Shown in pieces: positions 36,868 through 48,894 of a stretch of DNA of 64,000 nt (its first letter is position 1; each line of letters opens with the position of its first letter). The position numbers and the translations under genes are program-made. Source of the DNA: Mortierella sp. BCC40632 (taxonomy: Eukaryota; Mortierellomycota; Mortierellomycetes; Mortierellales; Mortierellaceae); assembly GCA_011634665.1 (NCBI GenBank), contig WAEK01000002.1, positions 1,013,001-1,077,000 on the forward strand. Direction: 5' to 3'. The notes under the pieces are model-generated. The model ran no database searches. It was given only the letters and a program-made list of their open reading frames with translations, and was not told the DNA's origin.

Positions 36868-37559
36868 GGCAATGTTGTCGAGATCGAGTTAGCTTCCTAG
36901 CAATTCCCAATTGAGTTCCGAGTAAAGGCCAGGCCTATAAACCTGGGGTTGATTGTGATGGTGAGCGAAGAAAGATGGTGGTGGCAAAAGAAGAAAAGAA
37001 AGTACTCAAATACTCACGTCAGTCATGCCTTTGGTCTCCATGGTGACTGCGATGTGAATGATCACGCGTGCAAAATGCACACTAAACAAATGAGCTCATG
37101 GCGCGCAGTAAAAAAAAAAAAAAAACCCAGCGAAAATGAAGTCTCAGCAAGACTAATGCTTCAGAGGCAACCTTGAAGATGCAAATGTTAACCAATGCTT
37201 CAGCTATTCCTCTGGATGCTTAAGAGTGAGTTGTAATAGCGTGCTAGGTTTGCACACGCGCATCCATGCCGAGGATGGACCGAGTTTGGGAAATCAAAGT
37301 TGTGTTCTTTTGCTCTCGGCCCCAAGCCGGACTACAAAGTAGTACCCTCCCAACGTTACACCTTTCCAACAGTTGTAGCCTTAGGGTTGGAGAATACCAG
37401 AGAACCTCTCAACGAGCTCCGATTCGATTGCCCGCTGCCCTCTTTTGTATCTGGAGGTTCTGTTGTTGTGACTAATTTCTTCCTGGTCTCCAGAGACGAA
37501 GACTGGATCAAGCCGGCGCATGTTGGCTAGGCGGCCGAAAGCTACTGGTCCTCACCATA
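36868..37559. other. Gene-poor region
   Basis: The first 100 bases belong to the repeat family described for 33430-34070. The rest contains short open frames (for example 37300-37530) that I cannot assign to any family. No gene is supported. Confidence 0.45.
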
Positions 37560-37765
37560 GGAGTCAGGTAAACTAGAATAATCGCCCATTGGTTTATGAA
37601 ACCCAAAAAATGATCCAAGTCTTGGGTTCTCTTCGATTATCGGCGGCGATGTAGCTCAATTCTTTGTGTCGCTAGATGACTGGGACCACCACACTGCGAA
37701 TAAATGGCATGAGAAGCTTGTTCGTTTATTCAGTCAGCAGTCGTTACCTTTTTTTTTTTTTTTTT
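37560..37765 (+). repeat. Short diverged fragment of the palindrome-arm repeat
   Basis: In left-arm orientation: AGTCTTGGGTTCTCTTCGAT (about 37618) corresponds to the left-arm block near 34985, and GATGACTGGGACCACCACAC (about 37675) corresponds to the block near 35099. It ends in a T-run (37750-37769) as the left arm does near 35184-35195. Identity is moderate, so it is an older relic. Confidence 0.6.
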
Positions 37766-39781
37766 TTTTGCTTTGTCCATGGCATGGTACGTGCGCATCC
37801 ATTGTTCGATCATGCCAACGATTCAAAGAGACTTCCTTGGTATCTTTGAGCCATTTGGCTCATTTCTCTGTCTTGGAGTAGAACCCAGTGCTGCTTCTGC
37901 CTTTGCCAACTCGATTTACCAAAACCTTTCAGGCAGAGACTCAACAATGAACTCGGGATCAACTACTAGGACTTCAAGCTACTTCAGGAGATGTTCTTGG
38001 TAAGGCAGCCCGTGCTCTATTCGAGAGTCATCTTTTGATCCTATTAAAGACAAGGTATGAAGTTTGAAGTCTTAATTCCGTACCATTAGATGGCCATTCA
38101 AGTATCGATTGCTTGAGGGCGGAAAGCATTATTCATTGATAGTTTGAAAGTAGAAAAGTTTAGAGTCCTTCTTTGGAGAATTCGTAAGATGGAGCCAGCA
38201 GCGCTATGGTCTCAAGATATGTTTGTGATAGTAGCCAAGGAGGCAGACGATGCATAAATCCAGTCGAGTCCAGCAAAGAGTCTTTAAGTTAGTAGATATG
38301 ACACAAAATATGGAGTGGCACCATGACGCATTGTATTTTGTTTGCAGAGGTTGCTAAAGTGGTCAATGACCGACTTACTGTAAATATCGGAGCGTAGCAA
38401 CATTGTAACTCAATAGCATGTTAATCCCAGGCGAGTGCTTGACAGTCCAGATGAGGAAGTGCATGATCTGGAACCAGAAATGAAAATCGGGTTAGGTGCT
38501 GGGATATCCAGGAAGATCTGCATTACTAATGCTTCTCAAGGGCCTTTACTAGACTGACGGGGTCTTCTGCCACGCGTTATTGCTGGATTAGCCTATAGAG
38601 CCAGCTAGCTGGATAGTCGTGACAAAGACTGTGGACTCGTGGACTCAAAGAATACATTTCCGATCGATAATAAGGTTTGAGCGGGGTAATGGCAGGCCAT
38701 GCCATGCCCATGCCATGAGGAGTGAGAGCCACACACGCAGCAAACGAGGGAAACGTCTTGTGTGTGCCCTGTTCTGTGAACTATCATCGACAAGACGCAC
38801 TCTTTCCCTTGCACATGGCTGTGGTCGTGGGAGTCGTGGTAGTGGGTGAGTGTGTTGTTGCTTGACAACTAGCAGTCGCCTCATCTTGATGGTCCCTGAC
38901 TAGAGCCTGGCATTGGTGTCCTTCTGAGCAGATTGAGATCGAGATATCGAGATTGAACCAAAGATTGCGGAGGAAGGGGAAAGAGTGGTTGTGGGTGCCT
39001 TTGAGCTTGTCCGTCTCGGCGACGCAAGGTGAAGTATGATGGGTGCGATACGACGGGTGCGGGGATGTTCTTTTTACACGTGATAGTTTGGAGGGCATTC
39101 GCATATGAGAGTGCGAGAGCAGAGCAAGCAGTCGTGTGCGACAGTGCAGTCCGGGGACATGTCCACGGATCAGGCCACGAGGCAAAAGAAGTGAGGACGG
39201 AAACTTGCCAATGTAGTGATGGATGGATCATTGGAGACACAATAAGCCGCCATCGGGATGCCATGATTTTATGGCAGTGTCGTCGAGCTGCAAGAACCAG
39301 AAGACGAGGAGCACCCGTGTGGAAGATGAGAGCGAGAGAGAGCGGATTAGTATCCATGCGGGGGACCCCTTTTTTTTTTTTTTACGCCCTTTTTCTTTCT
39401 TTTTACCCCCTATCGTCGGCATCTCCACATCCTTCCTCTCTCTTTTCTCTCCCACTCCGCATTTTCTCCATCCACCCACTTCACCCACTCCGTCCACTCC
39501 ATCCACCTATCCATCCATCCGTCCATCGCGTGTGCATCAGAGAGTCAGGACAACTGTGGACCACTGGACAGGACAGGACATTCGGATCCTGGAACATTCA
39601 TCCTTCCTTCTATCCTATAACTGATTCTGCATCCTTGCACTAGACCTCACCTAGCCAGTCTTACTTTGCACATCACTCTTACACCTCCAGCTTCAGTGAG
39701 CAACCCATTACAGCTCACAGCATATTCACTCCAGGAGCTTCCATATCACCCTTTTCACGATCCAGTATTAAAAAGAGCGTC
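37766..39781. other. Intergenic region upstream of the ABCD transporter gene
   Basis: Two kilobases with no recognisable protein. GC content rises after about 38640, and a T-run (39370-39383) plus a pyrimidine-rich leader (39400-39500) precede the transporter start. It probably contains the transporter promoter. Confidence 0.5.
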
Positions 39782-42700
39782 ATGGGTATCTTTTCAAAGC
39801 CTGCACAGTCCGGAGCGGTCTTTGACCCGGTCGCGTTCAAGGCCGTGCTCGCCAAGATCGTGAAGGCCTACAGCAATAACCGGTCCAAGGTTAAGCGGTC
39901 GATCTGGATCACGATCCTCGCCACGGTCGCCTTCCGCATCCACTCTATGGCCACACAAAAGCCCAAAAAGTCCGATGTCAAAAAGTCCGGTCTTGTCAAG
40001 GGTGATGGCAAGGCCGCCAAAGTTGCTGTAAGTCACACATTCTCCTGTCCCTTGTACACAGCTCTTTCAGTTTTCTTCTTCTCCTTCGCTTGTCTCGTGC
40101 ATGCCAAGCTCTGACCATCATCCCGTCTGACAATGTTTAGGTCGATCGAGTGTTCTTTGAGCGATTCATGCGCATCCTTCGGCTGGTGATCCCTGGCTGG
40201 CGGTCAAAAGAATTTTGGTTGCTGGTCGTTCACTCTGGATTCCTCGGTACGTTTCTCGCTTGCATCCCCTTCCCCAATCTTGTTCAGGGGAAGGGAATAC
40301 GGAAGGACGCTGATGATGACAAAGACGAAATGCCGCCTTTTAGTGCACGCGTAGTGCGAGTGTGGGACGGAGACTAATATATCCGAAATCCTGACTGCCA
40401 ACTCAAAAAACATAACCCCACAGTCTTCAGGACAATGCTCTCTGTCTATATTGCCTCGCTTGATGGGCGGATCGTCAGTGCACTGGTGCGAGGCCAAGCA
40501 AAGGACTTCATGATCGGATTACTCTGGTGGATGACCGTTGCTGTCCCAGCCACTTACACCAACAGCATGGTAATGGCCGTTTCTTTGCTTCTCTCTTTGT
40601 CTTGGGTCATTCCCTGCGTCTCTTCCTTGCCATGTAGCCTAACTCAGCCTATGTTCTGCCTTTTTTCTCTGTCGAGTAGTTGACTTACATGCAAAGCAAG
40701 TTGGCTATCCAGTTCCGCACCCGCTTGACCAACCACATTCATGAGCAGTACCTCACCGACATGACTTTCTATGCTATCGGAAACCTCGACGATCGCATTA
40801 AGAACGCAGACCAGTACGCATTTTTCTTGGGGGGAGGGGGAGGGTTTATGATTACAAATATCCTGAGAGTCAGTTAGCTGAACCAGTGAACTAATCGGCC
40901 TTTCCGTCTGCCGTATCCTTTTGTCGATTTAGGTGCATCACTGTTGATGTGAACAAGTTCTGTACATCGCTCTCTGAGCTGTACTCTAACTTGGCCAAGC
41001 CTATCTTGGACGTCATTATCTACAATGTTCAGCTCTCCAAGAGTGTTGGTGGTGAAGGACTCTTTGGTGTCAGTGCCTTGTTGCATGCGTCTGCGCTCGT
41101 GTTGCGTGCATTGACTCCTCCATTTGGCAAGATGGTCGCAGAAGAACAACGTCTTGAAGGCGAGTTCCGCTTCACTCACTCGCGTGTGATCGAGAACGCA
41201 GAGGAGATTGCCCTCTTTGGAGGTCATGATATCGAAAAGGCGATCCTGGACAGAAACTATTTTGCTCTGATCAAGCATGTCAACCGTATCTTCCGTATGC
41301 GTGTCTGGCATGGAATGTTGGAGGACTTTATCATTAAGTATTTCTGGGGTGCAATGGGTCTTGTCATCTGTTCGATTCCCGTCTTCTTCAAGTTGCCTGG
41401 ACAGAGTGGAGGAGCCGATATTGGTGGTCGTACTGAAGGTACAGTCACTGCTCGATATTTTAATGTCGTCCCGGATTAATTGGTTCGGCAGCCCGCTAAC
41501 GTTTTAAGATGAAATCCTATCCTGTTTTTAGGCTTTGTGACAAACAGACGCATGTTGTTGAGCTCTTCGGATGCATTCGGTCGTATTATGTACTCGTACA
41601 AGGAGGTCACTGAGTTGGCTGGTTATACGGCTCGTGTTTCTGAGTTGCTGGATGTCTTTGAGGATGTCAAGGCTGGTCGGTTTGAGAAGCGATTGGTCTC
41701 CTCGGCCTCGACGGAGGAGAATGCACGCGTGCTGTCTGGCCGTGGCGAGGTCATTGAGGATGATACGATTGAGTTTTTGGACGTGCCAATCGTCTCTCCC
41801 AACGGTGATGTTTTGCTGAAGAAGCTTAGCTTCTATGTCAAGCCTGGAATGCATCTTCTTATTGTTGGACCCAACGGATGTGGAAAGAGCAGTTTGTTCC
41901 GTATTCTCGGAGGGCTCTGGCCCGTCTATGGTATGTTGGTATTTTTCAGATTTCTGCAATTGGTCTTTTTTTTTTTTTTTTCGCTCTTGATAGTGAAAAG
42001 ACGAAATATTTATCCTTATTGCTAACCGATTTACTACCTCTTTTTCATGATATGCTTTATCAAAGGTGGTACGGTTCACCGCCCACACCCCAAGAACATC
42101 TTCTATATCCCTCAGCGCCCTTATCTCTCATTGGGAACACTGCGCGATCAAATCATCTACCCCGATACTGCCGAGGACATGAAGGCCAACGGCGTCACCG
42201 ATGATGATCTTCAAAAGATCCTCGAGGTCGTTCAGTTGAACAACATCGTTGAGCGTGAGGGAGGCTGGGATCGCGAGCGTGAGTGGCGCGATGCCCTTTC
42301 TGGAGGAGACAAGCAACGTGTAAGTTTATCCGGTATTTAAACGGCTAGGTTATTTTCATCCGCCTTTGCGGCATCCAGTAATTCTCTGACTAACATATGT
42401 CATCTTGTAGATTGCGATGGCTCGTCTGTATTATCACCGTCCTCGCTATGCCATCCTGGACGAGTGCACAAGTGCCGTGAGCATGGAGGTCGAGAAGATC
42501 ATGTACACGCACTGCATGAGTATGTGAAATATACCTTAGGTCTTGGAGTATTGTTGACTTGATCTGTGCTCAGGACACGTTTTTTAACATCTGAATAACT
42601 CGGTCCTACTAGAACTCGGAATTTCGCTCTTGACTGTGTCTCACCGCCCTTCATTGTGGCAATATCACAACGTATGTATCTTGTGCTTCCATGTTTGTTG

Positions 42701-42989
42701 GACGATTCCGCAAAATAACGCTAGCAACTGTTTTTGATCTGACGGAGATATTTCCTTCTTCTTGAACTTTGAACCTGTACAGTACATTCTTCAGTATGAT
42801 GGTCAGGGAGGCTACGTCTTTACAAAGCTGGATGCTGAGCGCCGCCTTGCGCTTCAGGAGGAGCGCCAGATGCTCGAACACAAGCTTGCAGAGATTCCTA
42901 AGATTGAGCAGCGTCTTGAGGATCTACGCAACTTGATGAAGGAGCGGGATTCTGGCAAGGCTGAGGAGGAACCTACCGCAAGCGCATAG
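39782..42989 (+). CDS. Peroxisomal long-chain fatty acyl-CoA ABC half-transporter (ABCD/PXA family)
   Basis: Ten exons: 39782-40027, 40141-40246, 40424-40569, 40680-40813, 40933-41438, 41532-41930, 42066-42319, 42411-42519, 42613-42671, 42783-42989; 721 residues. Dimeric importer of fatty acyl-CoAs into peroxisomes for beta-oxidation. A TM domain (about residues 80-370) precedes one ATPase domain. Seen are the ABCD-specific EAA-like stretch [20 protein letters not shown], Walker [10 protein letters not shown] (about 492-500), Q-loop region [19 protein letters not shown], signature LSGGDKQR (about 590-597) spanning a splice junction, Walker [11 protein letters not shown] and H-loop [10 protein letters not shown] coiled-coil-like Glu/Leu/Arg-rich tail ends the protein. 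I cannot tell Pxa1-type from Pxa2-type. Confidence 0.94.
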
Positions 42990-43404
42990 ATAGGGACCAT
43001 ACTCTCGATGTGATTTGATGTACTGGTTTGCAATAGACAATATTTTTAGCAGCGTTTCTGTTTCTGTCGAGTGCATTAGTGTAGGTGATCAGACCTTAAT
43101 CGAGTATTGGGTGGTGCTCCACGAAGGATAAAGGGGGAAAGTTTCCCAAGAGATGATGCCCTCAGTGCATTCTACACTAGGACTACCTTTGTCTACGTTG
43201 GGGGCAACTCTTTACTCTTTCCTAGTTGCTGGGCCGCAATGGAGTTTGACCAGTAAACTATGGCTCCAATTTTTTTAGGGGCTCAGTGTGGCTGTTCCTT
43301 CAACACGCGAGGAACCGCGAGATATATTTCTCGCGCCTTTGAAAAGCGGGCATTTGGTCGTTCTATTCTTTTCTTTAAATTCATCCATCAAACTCCATCC
43401 CCCC
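42990..43404. other. Intergenic spacer
   Basis: The 415 bases hold the transporter's 3' region and the promoter of the Asterix gene. No feature beyond this is recognised. Confidence 0.5.
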
Positions 43405-43955
43405 ATGTCCTCATCTGCAGCAGCCACAGTAGCAGCAGCTTCTGATCCCAGACGACCAGATGCTATCGTCGAGTACAAGCCCGAGGTGAAACGGATCGAA
43501 GATGAGGATCCAGATGTTCCCGGGTTTGTTGCCATGGTCCTAGGTAAGTTAAAGAGAAGAGGATAGAAGAAAGCATTGGACAACGAATGCTTAGGTTGAA
43601 TTGTCTGAGAGGTCTACTGGAGCATGACGAGTACCGTCTTAAGTCTAATATGTGTTTACTACACTACTCTCTTTTTTACTGCCCATCATGACTAGCTGTT
43701 GTCGGATTGATGATCAAGGCAAGCTCAGCACATAAGCTCATCAAAGATGCCCCTGATTGTCGGTGTTGTAGACTCATGGAAAAGACTGACTCTTATATTT
43801 TTATAAATATATCTAGAACCGAACAAGCTTGTGGGTGGGCATGGTCTTCTCGGTAGAGTCATATCTCAATCAACGAGCAAGCGAAGGAGGTTTGATGGGT
43901 TCCCCAACAGCAACGATCTTGTAAGTCGAGTATCTCGTTCTCTTTTGTTGATCGA

Positions 43956-44000
<45 letters not shown>

Positions 44001-44102
44001 CGTTCCTCACCTCGTCTCTTTTCCCTTAGGTTCTCAATGTCAGCACTGCTTATGAACTATCTGCCAGAGATTATCGCCTTCTACTCGGGTACACGGTTGT
44101 AG
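43405..44102 (+). CDS. WDR83OS: Asterix (WDR83OS) subunit of the ER PAT membrane-protein chaperone complex
   Basis: Four exons: 43405-43543, 43696-43718, 43817-43920, 44030-44102; 112 residues (human about 106). Asterix with CCDC47 forms the PAT complex that shelters polar transmembrane segments next to Sec61. The family signature SDPRRPDAIVEYKP is in exon 1, followed by FVAMVLAVVGLMIK, WVGMVFSVESYLNQRASE and LFSMSALLMNYLPE, which match in order the three hydrophobic segments. Exon 2 is only 23 bases. Intron 2 begins GCAAGC after AAG (GC-AG type); a GT donor nearby does not keep the frame. Intron 3 holds a run of 43 A (43957-43999). It converges with the giant minus-strand gene 205 bases further on. 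Confidence 0.86.
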
Positions 44103-44306
44103 GTGTGAAACAAACAAACCCGGGACTCGATCGTCGCTACTCAATAAATACATGGATACCAACCATCCTGGAAAGAGGCATGGCCAAAATATTTAATGTT
44201 CAAGTTTAGAGACTAGCTGAGGGAGCAAGATTCATGGCTCCAGAATCAAAATTCTGACTGATATTTCCAGGGAACTCGACATCTATAAATAATGTGCTTC
44301 ATCCTA

Positions 44307-47300
44307 TTAATCCCAGTCGGTTACACCATCGCAATACCAGCCATCAGCCGCAGCTTCCGCCAGGTCAGCTCGCTCTTCTTCGTCATCACAATTTCCTCCA
44401 GGCAAAAAGTCGCCGAGCTCGAGGGCCTGGCTCTGTCCTCCAGAACCTTCTTGACAGAGTCTCTCGACAAGAGCTTCGTATTGTTGACTAAGTGCCGACA
44501 CATCTTCTGATTCCGCCAATTGCTTGCCCTTTCTTGTCAAAACGATATCATTCACCCAACTCTTCAAGAAAACAGCTGCAAGATTCTCCATCAATTGAGC
44601 TTCACAGTGTCCTTCGGTGGCGGCCTCATCCCTCAATTCACCCATAATATAATCCACCATATCCAGCGCCAGGGAGAGCGAAGGCGCCCAACTGAAGGCG
44701 CCATTAGCGTTTGAACGGTGCGTTTGGGGCATGAAGGCAGAAAGTATAGTCTCTGCTACATTCACGGGCGTCAGGCTGGTACCCGGAGTCGTCATTGCGA
44801 GTCGAAGGTTGTTCAGATACACCAGTGGTCTGGTGAGAATGAACCGAGGGTTTTGCTTGATGAGTTCAAAAGCGATGCGTCTATACTCGCGCCAAAGCAT
44901 GGGAGAGTACGTCTGCTCCATCGTTCCCTCGACCGCTGTGTTTCCAAAGACGCGGTCAAAATTAGAAGATGGGTGATTGAGGTCGGAGAGAGAGAGAGAG
45001 AGAGAGGAGAAATAGAAAGAGAAAGAGAAAGAGGAAGAGAAAGAGAAAGAGAAAGAGAAAGAAAGAAAGAGATGAATATCAGTCAATTGTATCGATTATT
45101 GAATCTCCTAAAAATACTTAAATCTCAACAAAAAACAGATCACATCTTTTACATGCGAACGAGTGTGTGAGATAATATTTCTTCCTGTTTCCTTACCTTG
45201 TACCATAGGTCTGTAGAGTTGACTGTACTCGGAGATAATTTCATCCCATCGGGTCTCCAACATCTTCAAGGTCAATGGTCGCTTGTCCTCATTTTTCACA
45301 GTCTCAGTTCCTGACTGCTGATCAATGGGGCAATTGAGCATAAAGAGGCTTCCATAGGCCACACATAGATCAACCCCTTCTGTTGATGCCAAGAAAGAGG
45401 TAAAATCAAGCAACTCGAACCGACCTGCAATGAAGCTCTCGATCACAAGCGCCTCATGGAGAGAGACTCCAGTTTTATCGGCACCCTCTTGGTGATTGAG
45501 TGATTTTGGGTCGTAAGTTACCGCAAACCGTGCAAATTGGACCAAAGATCTTGCCAGTGGAAGCACAGTATCCGTAGTCGACCATGAGCCAAACTCAGTC
45601 CTTTGAACAGTCTTATGGTGCACTAGTTGGGCCACTTTGCTAGGGAAAGCAGCACAAATCGAATTGGATTCTGAACCTGTAAGCAGTTCTGCGATCACCA
45701 TGGCGTCAGGTCCCTTGATCCAGCCAGCAGCTTCAGCGCGTGTCATGAGGGGTTCAAGCAGAGCCACTACCGTAGGGACTAGATCGAAGACAGACGTATT
45801 CCATCCTTGGCTGATCCGACGGCTTGAGATCCAGGACCTGACACAACCGCTCACGGCACTAACGTTGGTCCAATAGTAGACAGGATCATCCCTTGTTGCA
45901 ATAAATTCCAAGTACGTGCTCATCTCCGTTTGCTTAAACGCATTTGGCAAGCGTTCGACCACGGCCGGCAAGGCCCTATCCAAGTGGATCCAATCAATCA
46001 GGTCTTCATCGGGGTAGAGTAGCTTCCGCCCAATAAAGCCTGTGAAATACTCCAGTTTAATAGGCAGAAGCTTGCCAACAAGCCAGGTAGAGGCCTCCTG
46101 CGCTTCACAGCGGTAGCGTCCAGTCAAGTCCACAATTTGACTCAGTATCCTATTGGCCTCTGTCTCGAATTCCTGGGCAGTAGTATTCTGAGATGGAGTC
46201 AATCGCAGGACAGTGATTTCTCGCTCAAGGAAAATCCTCCATGTGACGGGTTCCATAGCCTTGACCATCAGTGGCCGAACAACGTCCAAATGTTCTCCTG
46301 TAAACACTCCGGTTGCCTTCAGTCTTTCGTAATCTCGGAACAAGAGACTGGTCTGAAGCCACATGGTTCCGATATGCTGCAATGTAAGTTGGCGCGATGA
46401 TCGGCTGAGGGACGTGTCCAAGAATTGGTTGGTCAGGTCTTGAACAAATCCAGCCAACTCTTTCCAAGAGACTGATCCATCACTCTTTGTCTCAAGTGCG
46501 CCTTTGATCTCCCATTCGACACACTTGGCTACCCCTCGAATATAATGCCACAACAGATTATAGGGATCCTCCACCGCAAGGGTGAGCCTTGCTTCCTCTC
46601 TCCACTGCTTGGCAAACTTGACGGAGTTTCCGGTTGTAATCCATCCAGGATCTCTTGTGAGCATTTGAATAGTCAATGCTCGCAATTCATGAAGTTCCTG
46701 ATTTTCCTCAACTCGACCCTCAGGAACAACACACAAGGGCATCAGGACTTCGTCTATATATCGCTGTACAATCGCGCCAGGAAGAGCAACAATGGCCAAG
46801 TCCGATAGCGAAATGTTGGAGACGTTGCCTCGGAAACTGTCCACAAAGTTGACCTCTAAGGGATAGGGAACGACACGGCCTGCAGGACTGACTAAAACAC
46901 TGACCGCTAAAAGTGGCATCGAGGCTCCTAGTTTCTTGAAGGGAACTGAGATAGCGGCCTCATGGAGCGCAATCCAGATCCATTGCACTTGTTCCTGATA
47001 CCTCTCATCCTTCGCGTCTGGTCCAGCTAGTAGACTGATCAACGACTGCAGGATAACTACCCTCACATCGCGATGGAGTTCGTTCGACCACAGATCTTGG
47101 ATCATTGACATGATCTCTGGAAGCGCAAAGATTTCCATGTTTCTGCACGCCAGCCGGATTCCCTGTTTCTGCACCGTGATCTTGTTAGGGCGGCCGTCGG
47201 CAGGGTAAAAGATGGGCCGAATAAACTTGGGGATGAAATGACTTTGTACATACTTGAGTGAGTTCTCAACAGCATGAATCGCTGTGCGAGCCATATGCGA

Positions 47301-48860
47301 CATAAGGTAGACTGGGGCCAAGAGGAGCTGAAGGCCACAAGAGGGTTCTCCGATCGTCGGGATGGACATCAGCAGGCCCTCAATAATGCGCGATGGAAGG
47401 GATGGCGTAGCAAGCGCATTGGCAATATGCTCCACTGTAGTCGAGGGCAAGGATACAAAGCTCCGAGCATGTTGAACCCGGATATCAAATGAGATCGTCT
47501 TGTCTCCCATTCCAAGCAGGTGTCTTTCTCTCAGAATCTCGCACTGATGGGGCAGGAGCATTGCTGGTCTGGTAACGAATATATTGATCGCGCTCGGAGT
47601 CGTGACTTGGTTGAATCGACCTACAAATCCCTGGGTCGCTCGTAGTTGCTCCTCCGTGAGTAGATCGGGTCGCTCATTTGTGAGATAAGAGTTGACAAAA
47701 CCGATATGGAAGGCTGACGGAGAAAACTTCAAGAGCTCCTGAACTAGCTGCTCAAGCTTCTCAACATCTCGCTTTCCGTTCTCGAGTATACAGCCTCTCT
47801 GTCTCCAGTCTACCTCGAAAAAACAATGACTAGACATTCTCCACAAAGAGCAGAAATACTTCATCCAAGCCAGCTTTTCTTGGTCAAAATTCTTCTGCAA
47901 ATAGCTGTCAGAATAACTTGCCGTGAGGCTGTCAACGAATTTCGTATAGTCATATTCGCTTGGTTCTTCTTCGTTGTCCATCGTCACCTTGGTCTCCCAC
48001 ATCAGAACTGAATCTGTACCAAAGGTTTTTTGAGGAGCATTAGCGAGAATATTGAATACTTTCTCTTTGTATGCAACCAGCGTGGGTGATTTCTCCCACC
48101 GAATGCCTAACTCCTCCACTGCTGAAATGCACCATTTCAGCCAAATATTTGGTCGGGCGCGGACAAAACTCTCGACATCCACACCCTCCACATCGGGATC
48201 CACTGTCTCCTTGACCGACAACCAACGTGAGTAGATGCATCTCAGTTTGTTTTGCACAAAGGTTTCCTCTGTGCCGGGTCGGATGGATACAAGGGAATGT
48301 CCAAAAGAGCTTCCGCCAGCTTCTTCATCAGCCTTAAACTGCTCATATTCCTTGCGCCTTCGCGTCTCATACTCTTCGTCCTTGTCTCGGATATCATAGG
48401 ACGGGTTACAGACCTTCATCATGTAAGAACCTATGGCAAGGCGTTCTCCATCTTGGGACACCAAATTCTTCCATCGGACTTCACATGCGAACTGATAGAA
48501 CGGATGCTCGGGCTGATCAAAGAAACGGTTGTAGGCCTCAGTAGCAATGTCGCTGATGAATCGCTCGATCTCATATACCGATGAGATGGCACTCGCATTC
48601 TAGAAACAAAGACAAGGCCAAATGTTATCTAAGTTTAGTGAAGTATTCTTTGTTTGATAGTCCACTGATAACCAAACATTTAGATGTATACTACATATAC
48701 TTACTTGAGCGTGCATGACCAAATACAAGCTTGCAAGCTCCTTCGCCTGGTCCAGAGTAGCGTTGTCCAGATACATTCGAGGGACATGGCTCGAATATGG
48801 ATTCAAATATGCTGCAAGCATTTGCAGGTTTGGTTGAATCTCGTTGCGAATCCTATTTGG

Positions 48861-48894
<34 letters not shown>

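Noticed and set aside
33430..37765. CRISPR-like or rDNA-like interpretation of the repeated modules
   Set aside because: Repeats are few, irregularly spaced, diverged and inverted, in a eukaryotic genome; no rRNA sequence is present.
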